Shown: piece after piece, positions 9,107 through 18,429 of the stretch | How positions within the stretch are numbered: the stretch's first letter is position 1 | How the letters are laid out: each line of letters opens with the position of its first letter | Translations under genes and position numbers: made by a program | Source of the DNA: Schlesneria paludicola DSM 18645 | Lineage (GTDB): Bacteria; Planctomycetota; Planctomycetia; Planctomycetales; Planctomycetaceae | Length of the DNA: 64,000 bases | Direction: 5' to 3' | Assembly: GCF_000255655.1 (NCBI RefSeq) | Contig: NZ_JH636435.1 | Coordinates: forward strand, 436,209-500,208 | The notes under the pieces: generated by a model | Databases searched by the model: none | What the model was told of the DNA's origin: nothing | What the model saw: the letters and a program-made list of their open reading frames with translations, nothing else

Positions 9107-10396
9107 TCAGAAGATGCGGCACAGACGCATCAGCGCAATCAAGTAATAGACATTGCCCCATTGATGGGCGCTCGCCAGATAGACCTTGCTCAAGGCCCCA
9201 CGGTATCGTCGTTTGAAATCGGCGTGCCCTTGAAAGTTGTACACCCTTGAATTCCCATAACGATACAATTGTTGAAAGATCGTTCGCATGGGCCAGGCGT
9301 CCGGAAACTCGGACTGTTGAATGTCAAAAAGAGGCATCAAACCCAGCCGAAGGCACCTGAGACCTTCTTCCTGGAAGCGTTCAATCGCAAATTTCGTGAG
9401 CGCCTCTTCGGCTCCGACGGGAGAATTCGGCGAGCGGCGCTTGATGGCTGGTGAGTAACCCACCACCTTCCCATCCTCACAAATCGGGTCGAACGCGATG
9501 AATGCAACAAGCTCGCGGTGTTCGTCCCACAGGAAGAACTTTCGAACCCCGGGCTCCGGCCCAAATCGCAATGGCCTTACAAGAAACCGCGCTTCGCGAT
9601 TGACGGATTTTGTCTTCAGCCAACTGGCACTCAGCCGTTCGACGGCATGCTGGTCCTCGTCAGATTCCGGACGCTCTTCAATCGTGAAGCCTTCACGCTC
9701 GATCTTTCGTGCCGCTTGCCTCAGCTTCGTCTTCTTCGGTCCCTCGAAACTATACGTCGGGAGATCGATCTCCATGTCCGCGCCAAATTCGTTGACTCGC
9801 CATCCAAGACTCGAGAGAATCGCCGCGGTGCCGCGAGAGACCTGGCAAAAGCAGACATTTCGATGAGCTTGCAGAAATTCCCGAATGATTGCGCCATGCT
9901 GCCCGGGCTCACCGATGGGATCGCCTAACACGAACGTGGCACCGAGGCATCGATTGTATGCCAAATATCCCCAACGCGTTTCGAAGTACTCAATCCCTGG
10001 CTGCAGTGTCGAGTAGGCCATCGTAAATGTGCCATGCTGCAGAAACCAGTCAAGGCAACGTGATCTCAAATCGCGCTGGCCATTGATCCAATCCAGCGTC
10101 GATTTAGGCTTCTGAAGGAACTTCCCCCGGGATGACCATCCTTGTCGATCATCCTGGAATTTTTCGTTCCCCTCACGTAGGTCCACTTCTTGAGGAGCGA
10201 ATTCCCAGGGAAGATATCCCTGAAGATCTTTGACAGAGCCCGCGCCCACCCCCGTCTTCACCAACGTGAATGAGAACGCTTCAGTGGAATGTTGGAGAGA
10301 CTGCGTCAACGATCGATCTGCTGGGACTGCCCATTCGCCCTGCTCAATGAGCACTGTACGCTCCGATTGCGCCCGTTCGAAGTCGTGGTGATTCAT
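9107..10396 (-). CDS. DUF2156 (MprF C-terminal-like, GNAT-fold) protein
   Basis: About 429 residues, no membrane segments. Motifs match the C-terminal synthase domain of lysylphosphatidylglycerol synthases (DUF2156): ETRWGYLAYNR near the start, VLGDPIG, then KKTKLRQAARKIEREGF, LVAFIAFDPI, and a C-terminal RYGNSRVYNFQGHADFKRRY, the usual end of this fold. MprF joins this domain to a flippase; here it stands alone, so the substrate may be a lipid, a peptide or something else. The ATG at 10396 is chosen for the GAGGC ribosome site 6-10 bases upstream; longer starts at 10447 and 10525 lack one. The next gene upstream lies beyond a strong hairpin, so it is probably transcribed alone. Confidence 0.78.
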   Translation of the reverse strand: MNHHDFERAQSERTVLIEQGEWAVPADRSLTQSLQHSTEAFSFTLVKTGVGAGSVKDLQGYLPWEFAPQEVDLREGNEKFQDDRQGWSSRGKFLQKPKSTLDWINGQRDLRSRCLDWFLQHGTFTMAYSTLQPGIEYFETRWGYLAYNRCLGATFVLGDPIGEPGQHGAIIREFLQAHRNVCFCQVSRGTAAILSSLGWRVNEFGADMEIDLPTYSFEGPKKTKLRQAARKIEREGFTIEERPESDEDQHAVERLSASWLKTKSVNREARFLVRPLRFGPEPGVRKFFLWDEHRELVAFIAFDPICEDGKVVGYSPAIKRRSPNSPVGAEEALTKFAIERFQEEGLRCLRLGLMPLFDIQQSEFPDAWPMRTIFQQLYRYGNSRVYNFQGHADFKRRYRGALSKVYLASAHQWGNVYYLIALMRLCRIF

Positions 10397-10833
10397 AGTT
10401 GCCTCGTCAATGTCCTGGCCCGCGCCTTGCCGTTTTGCAAGCGTCATGCCATTCAACTTGGGCACACTGCACAGACGAGGCGAAAAAATCGGGCGAACTG
10501 TCACGTCAGCAAGGATGTACGACAATTACGTGATATTAGAATTCCCAGTCCAGGCGGACGGTGATTCATCAATGAAACATTTCAGACTTGATGTCACTTG
10601 TCATAATGCCGTTCAGACTGAATGCTCAGCAACCACCTCTGGACACTCAGTGTTCGCGATCACACGAAGGCGGCCGAGGTCCATATCGATTACGTTTCGC
10701 ACGTAATTCGGCATCGATTATCCCAGCAGATCTGCCTCCCGCAGAACGAACAAGCCGGTTGTCGACACACATTCAGTGGGTCGACAACCGGCTTCAAACA
10801 CCCATTGCAAAGATATCAGAGGCGGCCAGGTTC
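10397..10833. other. Intergenic region upstream of the DUF2156 gene
   Basis: About 437 bases with no convincing gene. It contains the 3' hairpin of the Gfo/Idh/MocA gene (10752-10794) and must contain the promoter of the DUF2156 gene. The N-terminal extension of the DUF2156 frame up to 10525 is open but carries no family motif. Confidence 0.4.
10752..10794 (-). terminator. Strong hairpin after the Gfo/Idh/MocA gene
   Basis: Perfect 15-base arms (10752-10766 and 10780-10794, core CCGGTTGTCGAC) around a 13-base loop, 40 bases past the stop at 10834. There is no run of T on the minus strand after it. It looks like a transcript end or mRNA-stabilising hairpin rather than a textbook intrinsic terminator. 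Confidence 0.6.
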
Positions 10834-12186
10834 TCATTCAGGAAGTTCATAGGGTTTGCGATAGTCGCTGCGTAGCATTGCATTCGCGGCGGGATTATTC
10901 GTGAACATCTCTGCTTTTGCATCCCATTCAAGGAACGATCGCGTACGGTGCGCAATGTTTGCAATTAAGGCACCCGTTGTACACCGGTGACCGTACTCCA
11001 TGTCGCACGTGGGCTGCTTGCGAGATTTCACGCAATCGAGAAACACGCGGGCGTGTTCGGTGTCGAGAACCCGCCCGGCGACTTTCTTGCCTTCGATCTG
11101 GGGCGAGGCGCCGGTGTTCCAATGCCGCTCACGTTCGCGGTCAATTGGCGACCGAGCCATGAACTCGCCTAGCTTGATTGTCTCTGGCACGATTTCGTAC
11201 CCCCACGTACCGAAATACAGAGTTCCCTTTGTGCCTCGAAATTCAATCTCGCACGGCCGACCAGACGGTGCCGCCCCGTTCGCGTTGTACTGCGAAAACA
11301 CGACAAGTGTGTCACCCGGATAGTGCCAGACCACCTCCATCGTGTCGGGGACTTCTCGATTGTCGTAATTGGAAAATTTTCCCCCCATCGCCATCACTGC
11401 GAGTGGAGCGTCGACTCCCAGTGAGCGGTGGATCTGAGCTAGATGGTGGACGCCAAAATTGGTCAACTGGCCGCCTGAAAAATCGTAGAACCAGCGGAAG
11501 CGATAGAAGGTGCGATTCTTGTTGTACTTTCGCATTTTGGCCGGGCCAGTCCACGCATTCCAATCAAAATCTGCGGGAGCCTCTTCGTCAGGTGGATTGC
11601 CAATTCCTTTGGGCCATTCGTTCTGAACATGAAACGATCTGACGACCGTCACCTTGCCAATCGCACCGCCGCGAATCAACTCGGCAGCCTCGCGGCAAAA
11701 GTCTGACGACATTCGCTGAATGCCGACCTGAACGATGCGCTGATGGTCATTCGCCGCCTTGACCATCGCTCGTCCTTCGTTGACATAGACGCAGGCAGGC
11801 TTTTCGACGTAGACATCTTTTCCTGCCTGACAGGCATGAATCATTTGCAAGGCGTGCCAGTGATCTGGCGTCGCGATCATCACCGCATCGAGATCTTTGC
11901 GATCGAGCAATTTGCGGTAGTCGGTGAATTGCTCTGGCGTTCCTTCGATTCGAGACGCCGCGTACTGTCGATAGGGTTGATAGATGTCACAAACCGCGAC
12001 GACCTGACAATCCTTTTGCTCAAGAAAGGCGCTCAGGACCTGATCGCCACGATTGCCAATTCCGATCACGCCAAGTCGAACACGCTCATTCGCACCCGCC
12101 ACGCGGTCGGCGCTCGCGGCCGTCGCGACAGTGGCCGCCACAGTGAGAGTCGCTTTCGTAAAATCTCGCCGTGTGATTGACGACAT
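10834..12186 (-). CDS. Exported Gfo/Idh/MocA family oxidoreductase
   Basis: 450 residues. A twin-arginine-type leader opens the protein (SSITRRDFTKA, then an alanine-rich stretch ending near AGA), so it is likely exported folded with its cofactor. The Rossmann motif VIGIGNRG follows at about residue 40, and YVEKPACVY holds the EKP motif of the family near residue 130. The C-terminal half is the alpha/beta dimer and substrate domain. Such proteins in planctomycetes are usually taken to oxidise or rearrange sugars with a bound NAD(P). It faces away from the sulfatase gene across a 360-base spacer; a shared role in breaking down exported sugars is possible but not shown. Confidence 0.9.
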   Translation of the reverse strand: MSSITRRDFTKATLTVAATVATAASADRVAGANERVRLGVIGIGNRGDQVLSAFLEQKDCQVVAVCDIYQPYRQYAASRIEGTPEQFTDYRKLLDRKDLDAVMIATPDHWHALQMIHACQAGKDVYVEKPACVYVNEGRAMVKAANDHQRIVQVGIQRMSSDFCREAAELIRGGAIGKVTVVRSFHVQNEWPKGIGNPPDEEAPADFDWNAWTGPAKMRKYNKNRTFYRFRWFYDFSGGQLTNFGVHHLAQIHRSLGVDAPLAVMAMGGKFSNYDNREVPDTMEVVWHYPGDTLVVFSQYNANGAAPSGRPCEIEFRGTKGTLYFGTWGYEIVPETIKLGEFMARSPIDRERERHWNTGASPQIEGKKVAGRVLDTEHARVFLDCVKSRKQPTCDMEYGHRCTTGALIANIAHRTRSFLEWDAKAEMFTNNPAANAMLRSDYRKPYELPE

Positions 12187-12546
12187 GTCTGATCTCCTGG
12201 TAGGTCTTGCTCAAGGTGGGAATAGAGCAGGAGGGATTCAGGCAGAAGCGATCACTTGGCGGCACTCGCAATCCCGGCGCACCATGGAAGACGTCTCTAC
12301 TGAAACAGTTCACTGCGTCGATTCAAAGTGGCCCAACACCGATTCTGGAACGACCAAATTCAAACTTCAAGGTTGCGTCATAGCCCAAATCAGCTTCGCT
12401 GATCATTGGTGCACTTTCACAGACACTCATACGCCCTCGACAGCAAAGTGATTCTCTCGCTCGCTGAAAGGCAACTCACGAAGCGTTCGATATACTGACG
12501 GCACTCCGCACCACCGAAACGACTCGAGCGACGAGACCAATAAGTC
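12187..12546. other. Divergent promoter region
   Basis: 360 bases between the divergent oxidoreductase and sulfatase genes. It must hold two promoters. No good sigma-70 pair or palindrome stood out, and the open frames that cross it are shadows of the flanking genes. Confidence 0.4.
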
Positions 12547-13977
12547 ATGATGATTTTCAGAATCAGTCAATCCCTTCTGATGGCGGTTGTCACATTCGCG
12601 TTCGTCAACGTCGGCCTCACAGCAGATCGGCCGAACCTGATCTGGATCATGGCCGACGATCTCGGATACGGAGATCTTGGTTGCTACGGACAGCAAGTGA
12701 TTTTGACGCCACACTTGGATCAGATGGCCAAAGACGGAATGCGATTCACACAGTTCTATGCGGGTGCAACTGTTTGCGCGCCGTCTCGTAGCGTGTTGAT
12801 GACGGGACAGCACCATGGGCACACGCGGGTGCGAGGCAATGCCGGTCAACGCAATCCCATCGCACAAGCACTGCGTCCCACCGATCGAACGGTTGCATCG
12901 ATCCTTCAGCAAGCTGGCTACAAAACGGCCCTCGTTGGAAAATGGGGATTGGGCGATGTCGGTGCCGCCGAATGCGGCCTGCCGCGCCGCCATGGTTTCG
13001 ACAATTTCTTTGGCTACCTGAATCAGCAGCATGCACACAATCACTTTCCGGCATTCCTGTGGAGGAACGAAGACCGAGTTTCGTTACCCAACGAAGTCAC
13101 CCCCATCGGAGAGTCGGGCGCAGGTTACGCCACCAAGGCTGTTGCGTTTGCCGATGATTTGTTCGCAGACGAGGCCGTTAAGTTCGTCGAAACCCGGCGA
13201 TCGGAACCGTTCTTCCTCTATTGGAGCATGGTGATCCCGCACGCAAATAATGAACGGACTCGCGAACTGAAAAACGGAGCGCACGTCCCCAACTTTGGTC
13301 CTTATGCGGACAAAGCCTGGCCTGATCCTGACAAAGGTCAGGCGGCCATGATTTCGCGTTTGGATGAATATGTCGGTCGCATGCTGGATGTGCTTCGGGC
13401 GAACGGGCTGGCGGAAAACACACTGGTGATCTTCACCAGCGACAACGGTCCGCACCAAGAAAGCAATCACGACACTGCGAGATTCTCGCCATCGGGGCCG
13501 CTGCGAGGCATGAAACGCAGCCTGACCGAAGGCGGCATTCGGGTTCCATTCATCGCCTGGTGGCCAGGTCGAATCTCGGCCGGATCAGTCTCGAACCATG
13601 TTGGGTATTTCGGAGACTGGATGGCAACCGCTGCGGAACTGGCGGGCACGGCTCCGACTGCAGACTGTGATTCGCTCAGCCTTGCTCCAACATTGTTCGG
13701 CAACGTGGACAAGCAACCGAAACATGAGTTCCTCTATTGGGAGTTTCACGAGCGGGGCTTCAAACAGGCGGCGCTCTACCAGGAACGGTGGAAAGGAATT
13801 CGCGCCGGCAGCCCTGACGCACCTGTGACACTTTACGATCTGCAGAATGATCTTGGTGAGAAACGCAATGTAACTTCAGAGCATCCTGAGATCGCGGCGA
13901 AAATTGGAAGCTATCTCGCGTCGGCGAGGCTCGCATCTGACGATTGGACGCCCGATTGGAATCCACCGGGCCAATAA
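12547..13977 (+). CDS. Secreted type I sulfatase (arylsulfatase family)
   Basis: 476 residues with a signal peptide (hydrophobic residues 5-24, then TADRPN). The mature start RPNLIWIMADDLGYGDLGCYG gives the metal-binding Asp pair, and VCAPSRSVLMTG carries the CxPSR motif whose Cys77 becomes formylglycine. FTSDNGPH supplies the second metal site. It should remove sulfate from a carbohydrate or aryl ester outside the cytoplasm. The formylglycine-generating enzyme is not in this window. A DUF1080 gene follows on the same strand, but a perfect hairpin at the stop codon separates the two. The substrate cannot be read from the sequence. Confidence 0.93.
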   Translation: MMIFRISQSLLMAVVTFAFVNVGLTADRPNLIWIMADDLGYGDLGCYGQQVILTPHLDQMAKDGMRFTQFYAGATVCAPSRSVLMTGQHHGHTRVRGNAGQRNPIAQALRPTDRTVASILQQAGYKTALVGKWGLGDVGAAECGLPRRHGFDNFFGYLNQQHAHNHFPAFLWRNEDRVSLPNEVTPIGESGAGYATKAVAFADDLFADEAVKFVETRRSEPFFLYWSMVIPHANNERTRELKNGAHVPNFGPYADKAWPDPDKGQAAMISRLDEYVGRMLDVLRANGLAENTLVIFTSDNGPHQESNHDTARFSPSGPLRGMKRSLTEGGIRVPFIAWWPGRISAGSVSNHVGYFGDWMATAAELAGTAPTADCDSLSLAPTLFGNVDKQPKHEFLYWEFHERGFKQAALYQERWKGIRAGSPDAPVTLYDLQNDLGEKRNVTSEHPEIAAKIGSYLASARLASDDWTPDWNPPGQ

Positions 13978-14016
13978 TTCGATGAAGAATCCGGAACTCC
14001 GATTCTTCATCGAATT
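13976..14016 (+). terminator. Perfect hairpin overlapping the sulfatase stop codon
   Basis: Arms 13976-13991 and 14001-14016 are perfectly complementary over 16 bases (core TTCGATGAAGAATC) around a 9-base loop. The left arm begins inside the TAA stop. No T run follows. It could end or attenuate transcription before the DUF1080 gene, or protect the sulfatase mRNA end. Confidence 0.6.
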
Positions 14017-14104
14017 GCGGTTGCACGGAAAAGACTGCAAAATGCCTTTTCTTGGAACTCGACGAGTTCACGTTCATTTCGTTCCTGAAGACGAAGGTCC
14101 AAAG

Positions 14105-14740
14105 ATGAAGCTCAGTGTCTGTGGTTTTCTGGTGGCATGCGCGTTCAGCCTGTTCAGTCTGAACGCGGCAGAGCCGGCCAACGACGTGTACATCCCCTTG
14201 TTCGATGGCAAGTCGTTGGACGGCTGGGAAAAAGTCGGCAAAGAAGACAGCGTCTGGGAAGTCAAGGACGGCTGCATTTGCGGTTCGGGCCAGGCATCAA
14301 TGCTGGTTTGCAGCAAGGGCCCGTACAAGAACTTCAAGTACCGAGCGGAAGTTAAGATCAATGACAAGGGTAATTCTGGCCTGTATTTCCGCACGAAGCT
14401 GAAGTCGACATTCAGCGACGGCTATGAAGCTCAGATTAATAGCTCGCACAGCGATCCGATTCGCACCGGATCACTCTACAACTTCTGCCATGTCTACAAG
14501 AAGCTGGTCGAGCCAGATGATTGGTTCACGTACGATCTTGTCGTTCGCGACGACGTCTGGCGCGGCAAACCCGTGACCAAGATCAAAATCACGGTCAACG
14601 GCGATGAACTCTACGAGTACCATGACTTTGCTCAGAGCTGGAAGGAAGGCTACTTCGCATTCCAGCAGCATGACCCCGGCAGCAAAGTCGCCATCCGCAA
14701 GGCAGAAGTCCTGCCATTGGAAGATAAGCCCGCAAAGTAG
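14105..14740 (+). CDS. Secreted DUF1080 (3-keto-disaccharide hydrolase-like) protein
   Basis: 211 residues. A signal peptide (MKLSVCGFLVACAFSLFSLN, cut near AAEPA) is followed by the family opening IPLFDGKSLDGWEKVG, then GNSGLYFRTKLK and a C-terminal GYFAFQQHDPGSKVAIRKAEV. This concanavalin-like fold is very common in planctomycetes, and members are annotated as 3-keto-glycoside hydrolases. The ATG at 14105 has a GAAGG site nearby and starts exactly at the leader; an in-frame extension back to 13904 would overlap the sulfatase gene. It may act with the sulfatase and the oxidoreductase on exported sugars, but this is inference from position. Confidence 0.9.
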   Translation: MKLSVCGFLVACAFSLFSLNAAEPANDVYIPLFDGKSLDGWEKVGKEDSVWEVKDGCICGSGQASMLVCSKGPYKNFKYRAEVKINDKGNSGLYFRTKLKSTFSDGYEAQINSSHSDPIRTGSLYNFCHVYKKLVEPDDWFTYDLVVRDDVWRGKPVTKIKITVNGDELYEYHDFAQSWKEGYFAFQQHDPGSKVAIRKAEVLPLEDKPAK

Positions 14741-15048
14741 TACATGAGCGAGACAGATCGACTGTCGGGCAATCCGAACCGCAGTCGCAAACCAATGATC
14801 TCCAGCAACTCAACATCGAGTCGCTGGAGATCATTTTTTTGGCTGGATCGAATGTCGTGTGCCTGACGGGACCTCTCTGCAAAACAAGCGGACTTGAATG
14901 ACTGCCCCTGACACGGATGCGGACAACAAAGGCAATCTGGAAGGCAGTTCTCGCGGAACGCCAGCCCCGATTGAGCATGTGGATAAACCAGCTGATCGCA
15001 GGTCAGTGACGTCGCGAACCTGCCAAGGCAGAATGGCTGGCCGTACTC
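14741..15048. other. Convergent spacer
   Basis: 308 bases between the converging DUF1080 and symporter genes. It contains the strong terminator at 14794-14840. An open frame at 14898-15113 shows no family motif and runs into the symporter gene, so it is not called. Confidence 0.5.
14794..14840 (+). terminator. Rho-independent terminator after the DUF1080 gene
   Basis: Arms 14794-14806 and 14823-14835 (AATGATCTCCAGC and its complement) form a 13-base perfect stem with a loop that can itself pair in part, followed directly by a run of T to 14840. It is the best intrinsic terminator in the window. The symporter gene converges on it. Confidence 0.85.
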
Positions 15049-16533
15049 TTAGTGCCCCATGGCGGGGCCGCGTCGTTTTGCCAGCTCAGCCGCATCGGCT
15101 GGTGCGTGCTTGATCAAATTTGGGATGCATGAACCAATAAACATCCCCAAGAACGATGCTGCCAGACCATAGATCTGAGGTGGCACACAGAGCCATAGGT
15201 TCTCACTCTCGTCGTTGCAAAGGTACTCGGCTCCAATCCAGACGGGCACTGCAAGAAGAATGGAAAAGATGGCACCTTGCGTAGTTGCGCGTCGCCAATA
15301 AATCCCACACACGAGTGGGACGAACGCGACCACTAGCGTGACGTTATAGCCACTCTCAACCATCTGATACATGGTCATCTTGTTGTTCACGGAAATCGTC
15401 GTCGCGACAACCGATACCCCAACCAAAATGCATCTCAACAAGATGAGCGTCTGCCGGTCGCTGAAATGCTTTGTAAACGGCTGCAAGACATTTTCGGTGA
15501 TGATGCTCGACGGCGCAAGCAAAGTTCCGCTTGCCGTCGAAAGAATCGCAGACAGGACCGCGCCAAAGAACAAGATCTGGCACCACGTGGGCGTCTCTTT
15601 GAGAATCAGCATCGGCAGGATCTGCTGCACCTTACGAACATCGACCGCCTTGAAATGCTCAATATAGACAGGGTCGATCACCGTCGAGCTGAACGCAATG
15701 AACATTGGTACAAATGCGAAGCCAAAGTAAAAAATCCCCCCCATCAGCGTTCCGATGAACGCGGTCTTTTCATTCTTCGCGCTCGTGACACGCTGAAACA
15801 CGTCCTGCTGAGGGATCGACCCCAGCGACATCGTGATGAATTCACCGATGAACGCCATCCAAGCGGCCGCGGTCACATGCGGAAACAGATTGAGTTTCCC
15901 TTCGTTGCGTGCCGCCTCTAGCACGACGCCAATTCCGCCAGCTTTGTTCCCCAGCAGTAGGGCCACGACAATCAGCCCGATCACGATCGCTGCCGTCTGA
16001 ATAACGTCCGTTAACGCCACAGACCACATCCCGCCGAAGATCGTATAGATCGTCACAATGACGGCCCCGATCATAATCGACTGGTCCAGCGAGAGCTGCG
16101 GGAACAACACGTCAATGACCAAACCAAGAGCCGAAAGTTGAGCACTGGTCCAGCCCAGATAGGAACTGGCAATCGCAATAGACGTCACCACCTCGACAAA
16201 CTTTCCATAACGCAGGTGGTAGTAGTCACCGATCGTCAACAGCTCCAGGCGATAAAAAGTTCGAGCGAAAAAGAACGCAACCAGCACCAGGCAAAACGAT
16301 GCCCCAAAGGGATCACCTGAGACAAATCCCATTCCCTTATGTGCAAAATTTGCAGAGACCGACAACACCGTCTCAGCACCAAACCAGGTGGCAAATACAC
16401 AGGCGAAATTCATGTAGAGCGGAAGAGACCGGCCCGCCACCATGAAGTCTTTGGAGTCCTTGACGCGACTGGACGCGTAGATTCCCACTGCGACCGTAGC
16501 CGCCATGTAAACTAACACACAGGCAATCAGCAT
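15049..16533 (-). CDS. Sodium:solute symporter family transporter
   Basis: 494 residues with about 13 membrane helices. Family motifs include DFMVAGRSLPLYMNFACVFA near residue 30, TWFGAETVLS, and YTIFGGMWSVALTDVIQT near residue 165, the usual SSSF signature around helix 5. It imports a small solute (sugar, carboxylate or amino acid) with sodium; the substrate cannot be read. The gene converges with the DUF1080 gene and has no same-strand partner close by. A role in taking up products of the neighbouring exported enzymes is possible. Confidence 0.93.
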   Translation of the reverse strand: MLIACVLVYMAATVAVGIYASSRVKDSKDFMVAGRSLPLYMNFACVFATWFGAETVLSVSANFAHKGMGFVSGDPFGASFCLVLVAFFFARTFYRLELLTIGDYYHLRYGKFVEVVTSIAIASSYLGWTSAQLSALGLVIDVLFPQLSLDQSIMIGAVIVTIYTIFGGMWSVALTDVIQTAAIVIGLIVVALLLGNKAGGIGVVLEAARNEGKLNLFPHVTAAAWMAFIGEFITMSLGSIPQQDVFQRVTSAKNEKTAFIGTLMGGIFYFGFAFVPMFIAFSSTVIDPVYIEHFKAVDVRKVQQILPMLILKETPTWCQILFFGAVLSAILSTASGTLLAPSSIITENVLQPFTKHFSDRQTLILLRCILVGVSVVATTISVNNKMTMYQMVESGYNVTLVVAFVPLVCGIYWRRATTQGAIFSILLAVPVWIGAEYLCNDESENLWLCVPPQIYGLAASFLGMFIGSCIPNLIKHAPADAAELAKRRGPAMGH

Positions 16534-16942
16534 CGTCTGGTCCCAATCAATTGCAAAAAACCGCGAGCAATTTTCGGCGGATATGCTAGCAATCTGACCT
16601 CAAAATCAACATTTCCAGCAACCCTCACGACTGCCAGAAAACGGAACAATTCTGAGCGTCGTATGGCCACTCTATCCCGACTGGTTCATGAACATCAGCC
16701 GGAGGCACGTTGATCGGATCGCAAAGAGCTCAACGATAAATCAAATCAGGTTTTAAGTCTCCCTGACTCGATTTGACCGTGAGATGGGTTCTGTCAGGAC
16801 AACCAGAGTAACGCACGATCAATTCATGGGGCTCGTACACGACACCTGTCCGGAAGTTTCCTGACAGCCAGCGACCGAGAATCCCGATTTGGCGCCCTCG
16901 TACTCGACGTCGATCCGTCGAATGCCACAAGACATACGCCGC
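16534..16942. other. Spacer without a recognisable gene
   Basis: 409 bases upstream of the symporter gene and downstream of the DUF4198-like gene. A 66-codon minus-strand frame (16730-16930) is open but has no motif or clear ribosome site, so it is not called. The AT-rich stretch next to 16534 is a likely place for the symporter promoter. Confidence 0.4.
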
Positions 16943-18292
16943 TCATTTGGCTTCGGAATGCGACAAGTTCGTGAGCTCAAAACGGCGAACAGCCAGTCCC
17001 GCAGCGGACGAAATGAGGACACTGTTGAGAACCGGCAGATCAAACGCCCCAATGCGTTTCCAGCGGTTCTCAAAGGACTCGGTACGGAGCAGGGCTCCAG
17101 ACGACGCATCCCAATACTGGACGTTGTAAAGCCGCGGCAAAAATTTGCCCTCGGGTGTTTCGGCATTCTCCAGAACGGTGATCGTCATGTTCTCTGTGCC
17201 TTGGCGTCGATTGACGACTTTCAATTGACCGTCCTTGACGCGATAGCTCGACGCAGACTGACCACCAACGAATGTAAGCAGTCTTCCGAGAGGATTTTCG
17301 GTATCCTGATCCGCAAAACGCAGAATCGGTGCTGCGCTGCTGGGGGAGTCCATTCGATGGATGACGATCGAATGAAGTTGCTCTTCGACCCAAGTTGCGG
17401 CAACTTCCTGATCGATCTTCAATTTGACGGCACCTGATTTCTCAATTTCGACTGTCCCAGAGAAGGGGCGATCATCGTAGTGACCTGCTATTGTCGCGGT
17501 GAATCCGGGGAAATCACGCCAGCGTGCACGTTTCGCGATCGCCTGAGAAAATAGCTCGCCAGCCTCACGGTCCCCCGTCGGCCGCTCCAACGGCCACGCA
17601 AAGTACAGTGTCGGGAATTCGCGAATCTCGGAAAACGTCTGTCCGTTTCGCTCACCCGCCTCTTTCCTGACGACTTTCGTATAGACGCAGTAGCTTCCTG
17701 GCTTGGATGGCGCCCAAGTGACCTTTCCATCGCCATCCGCTTTCAATTCCTCATTGACGAGATCGTCATCAACGGTGGTAAACACGGCGTCAGGAACAGG
17801 CTTGCCGCGATCGAGCAATACCAGCGTGATTGATTGTGGTCCCGCTGTCGCCATGATTTCTAAGTCCGAATCAGGATTCGGCTTGAATTCATTCAGTTCC
17901 GAAATGGAGCCGGAGATCGCCTTGGGATAGTACCGAATCAGAAAAGGCACTTCTCGCTTGAGCACGCCGTACTCACAAAGGCCGGTGATCGAAACGGCCC
18001 CCGTCGAAGGCAACACGGCCCGAAGGCGATCAGCCCCACGTTGCGTACTAAGCGACACAAACTCACCCGGCTTCTGTTGCATCAGAAGTTTTGTTCCGGC
18101 CACCTTTTCAACGAAGCGGGGATCCCCTGCCGCAGCCCGCTCACTGAAGAACACCTCCGCAGCCCGTCCCGCTTCGGCGTGCTCACCAACGCGAATAAAC
18201 AGAAAGTGCGCCATCAGTTCCGACTGCTGCAGGAAACAGGTCAGGCTGACGAGCATGACAAGCGATTGTCGGAAGAGAACTGGTTTCTGCAT
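16943..18292 (-). CDS. Exported protein with DUF4198-like and DUF3386-like regions
   Basis: 449 residues with a signal peptide (SLVMLVSLTCFLQQSELMAH; the mature protein begins near AHFLFI). The N-terminal half resembles DUF4198 proteins, which are exported beta-sandwich proteins often near metal or nutrient uptake genes: AHFLFIRVGEH, then ISGLCEYGVL-like strands and a carboxypeptidase-like domain (DGDGKVTWAPSKPGSYCVY). The C-terminal half (FPGFTATIAGHYDD onward, ending with the AVRRFELTNLSHS strand) resembles DUF3386. The exact function is unknown. The ATG at 18292 puts the leader at the N terminus; the longer start at 18355 does not. Confidence 0.65.
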   Translation of the reverse strand: MQKPVLFRQSLVMLVSLTCFLQQSELMAHFLFIRVGEHAEAGRAAEVFFSERAAAGDPRFVEKVAGTKLLMQQKPGEFVSLSTQRGADRLRAVLPSTGAVSITGLCEYGVLKREVPFLIRYYPKAISGSISELNEFKPNPDSDLEIMATAGPQSITLVLLDRGKPVPDAVFTTVDDDLVNEELKADGDGKVTWAPSKPGSYCVYTKVVRKEAGERNGQTFSEIREFPTLYFAWPLERPTGDREAGELFSQAIAKRARWRDFPGFTATIAGHYDDRPFSGTVEIEKSGAVKLKIDQEVAATWVEEQLHSIVIHRMDSPSSAAPILRFADQDTENPLGRLLTFVGGQSASSYRVKDGQLKVVNRRQGTENMTITVLENAETPEGKFLPRLYNVQYWDASSGALLRTESFENRWKRIGAFDLPVLNSVLISSAAGLAVRRFELTNLSHSEAK

Positions 18293-18429
18293 CGCAGCGT
18301 GACTTTCGATAGTGTCCGTGGTTAGAAAGAAATGACACAGCTCCCTGTCGAGCATCGGCGTTGCGCGAGATTATATCAACCGCAGAAGATCCAAGCAGGA
18401 CCACGATCCCTGATTGAGCCAACTGTGAC

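Noticed and set aside
16730-16930. A short minus-strand open frame after the DUF4198-like gene
   Set aside because: 66 residues, no motif, no ribosome site, and two frames are open in the same stretch.
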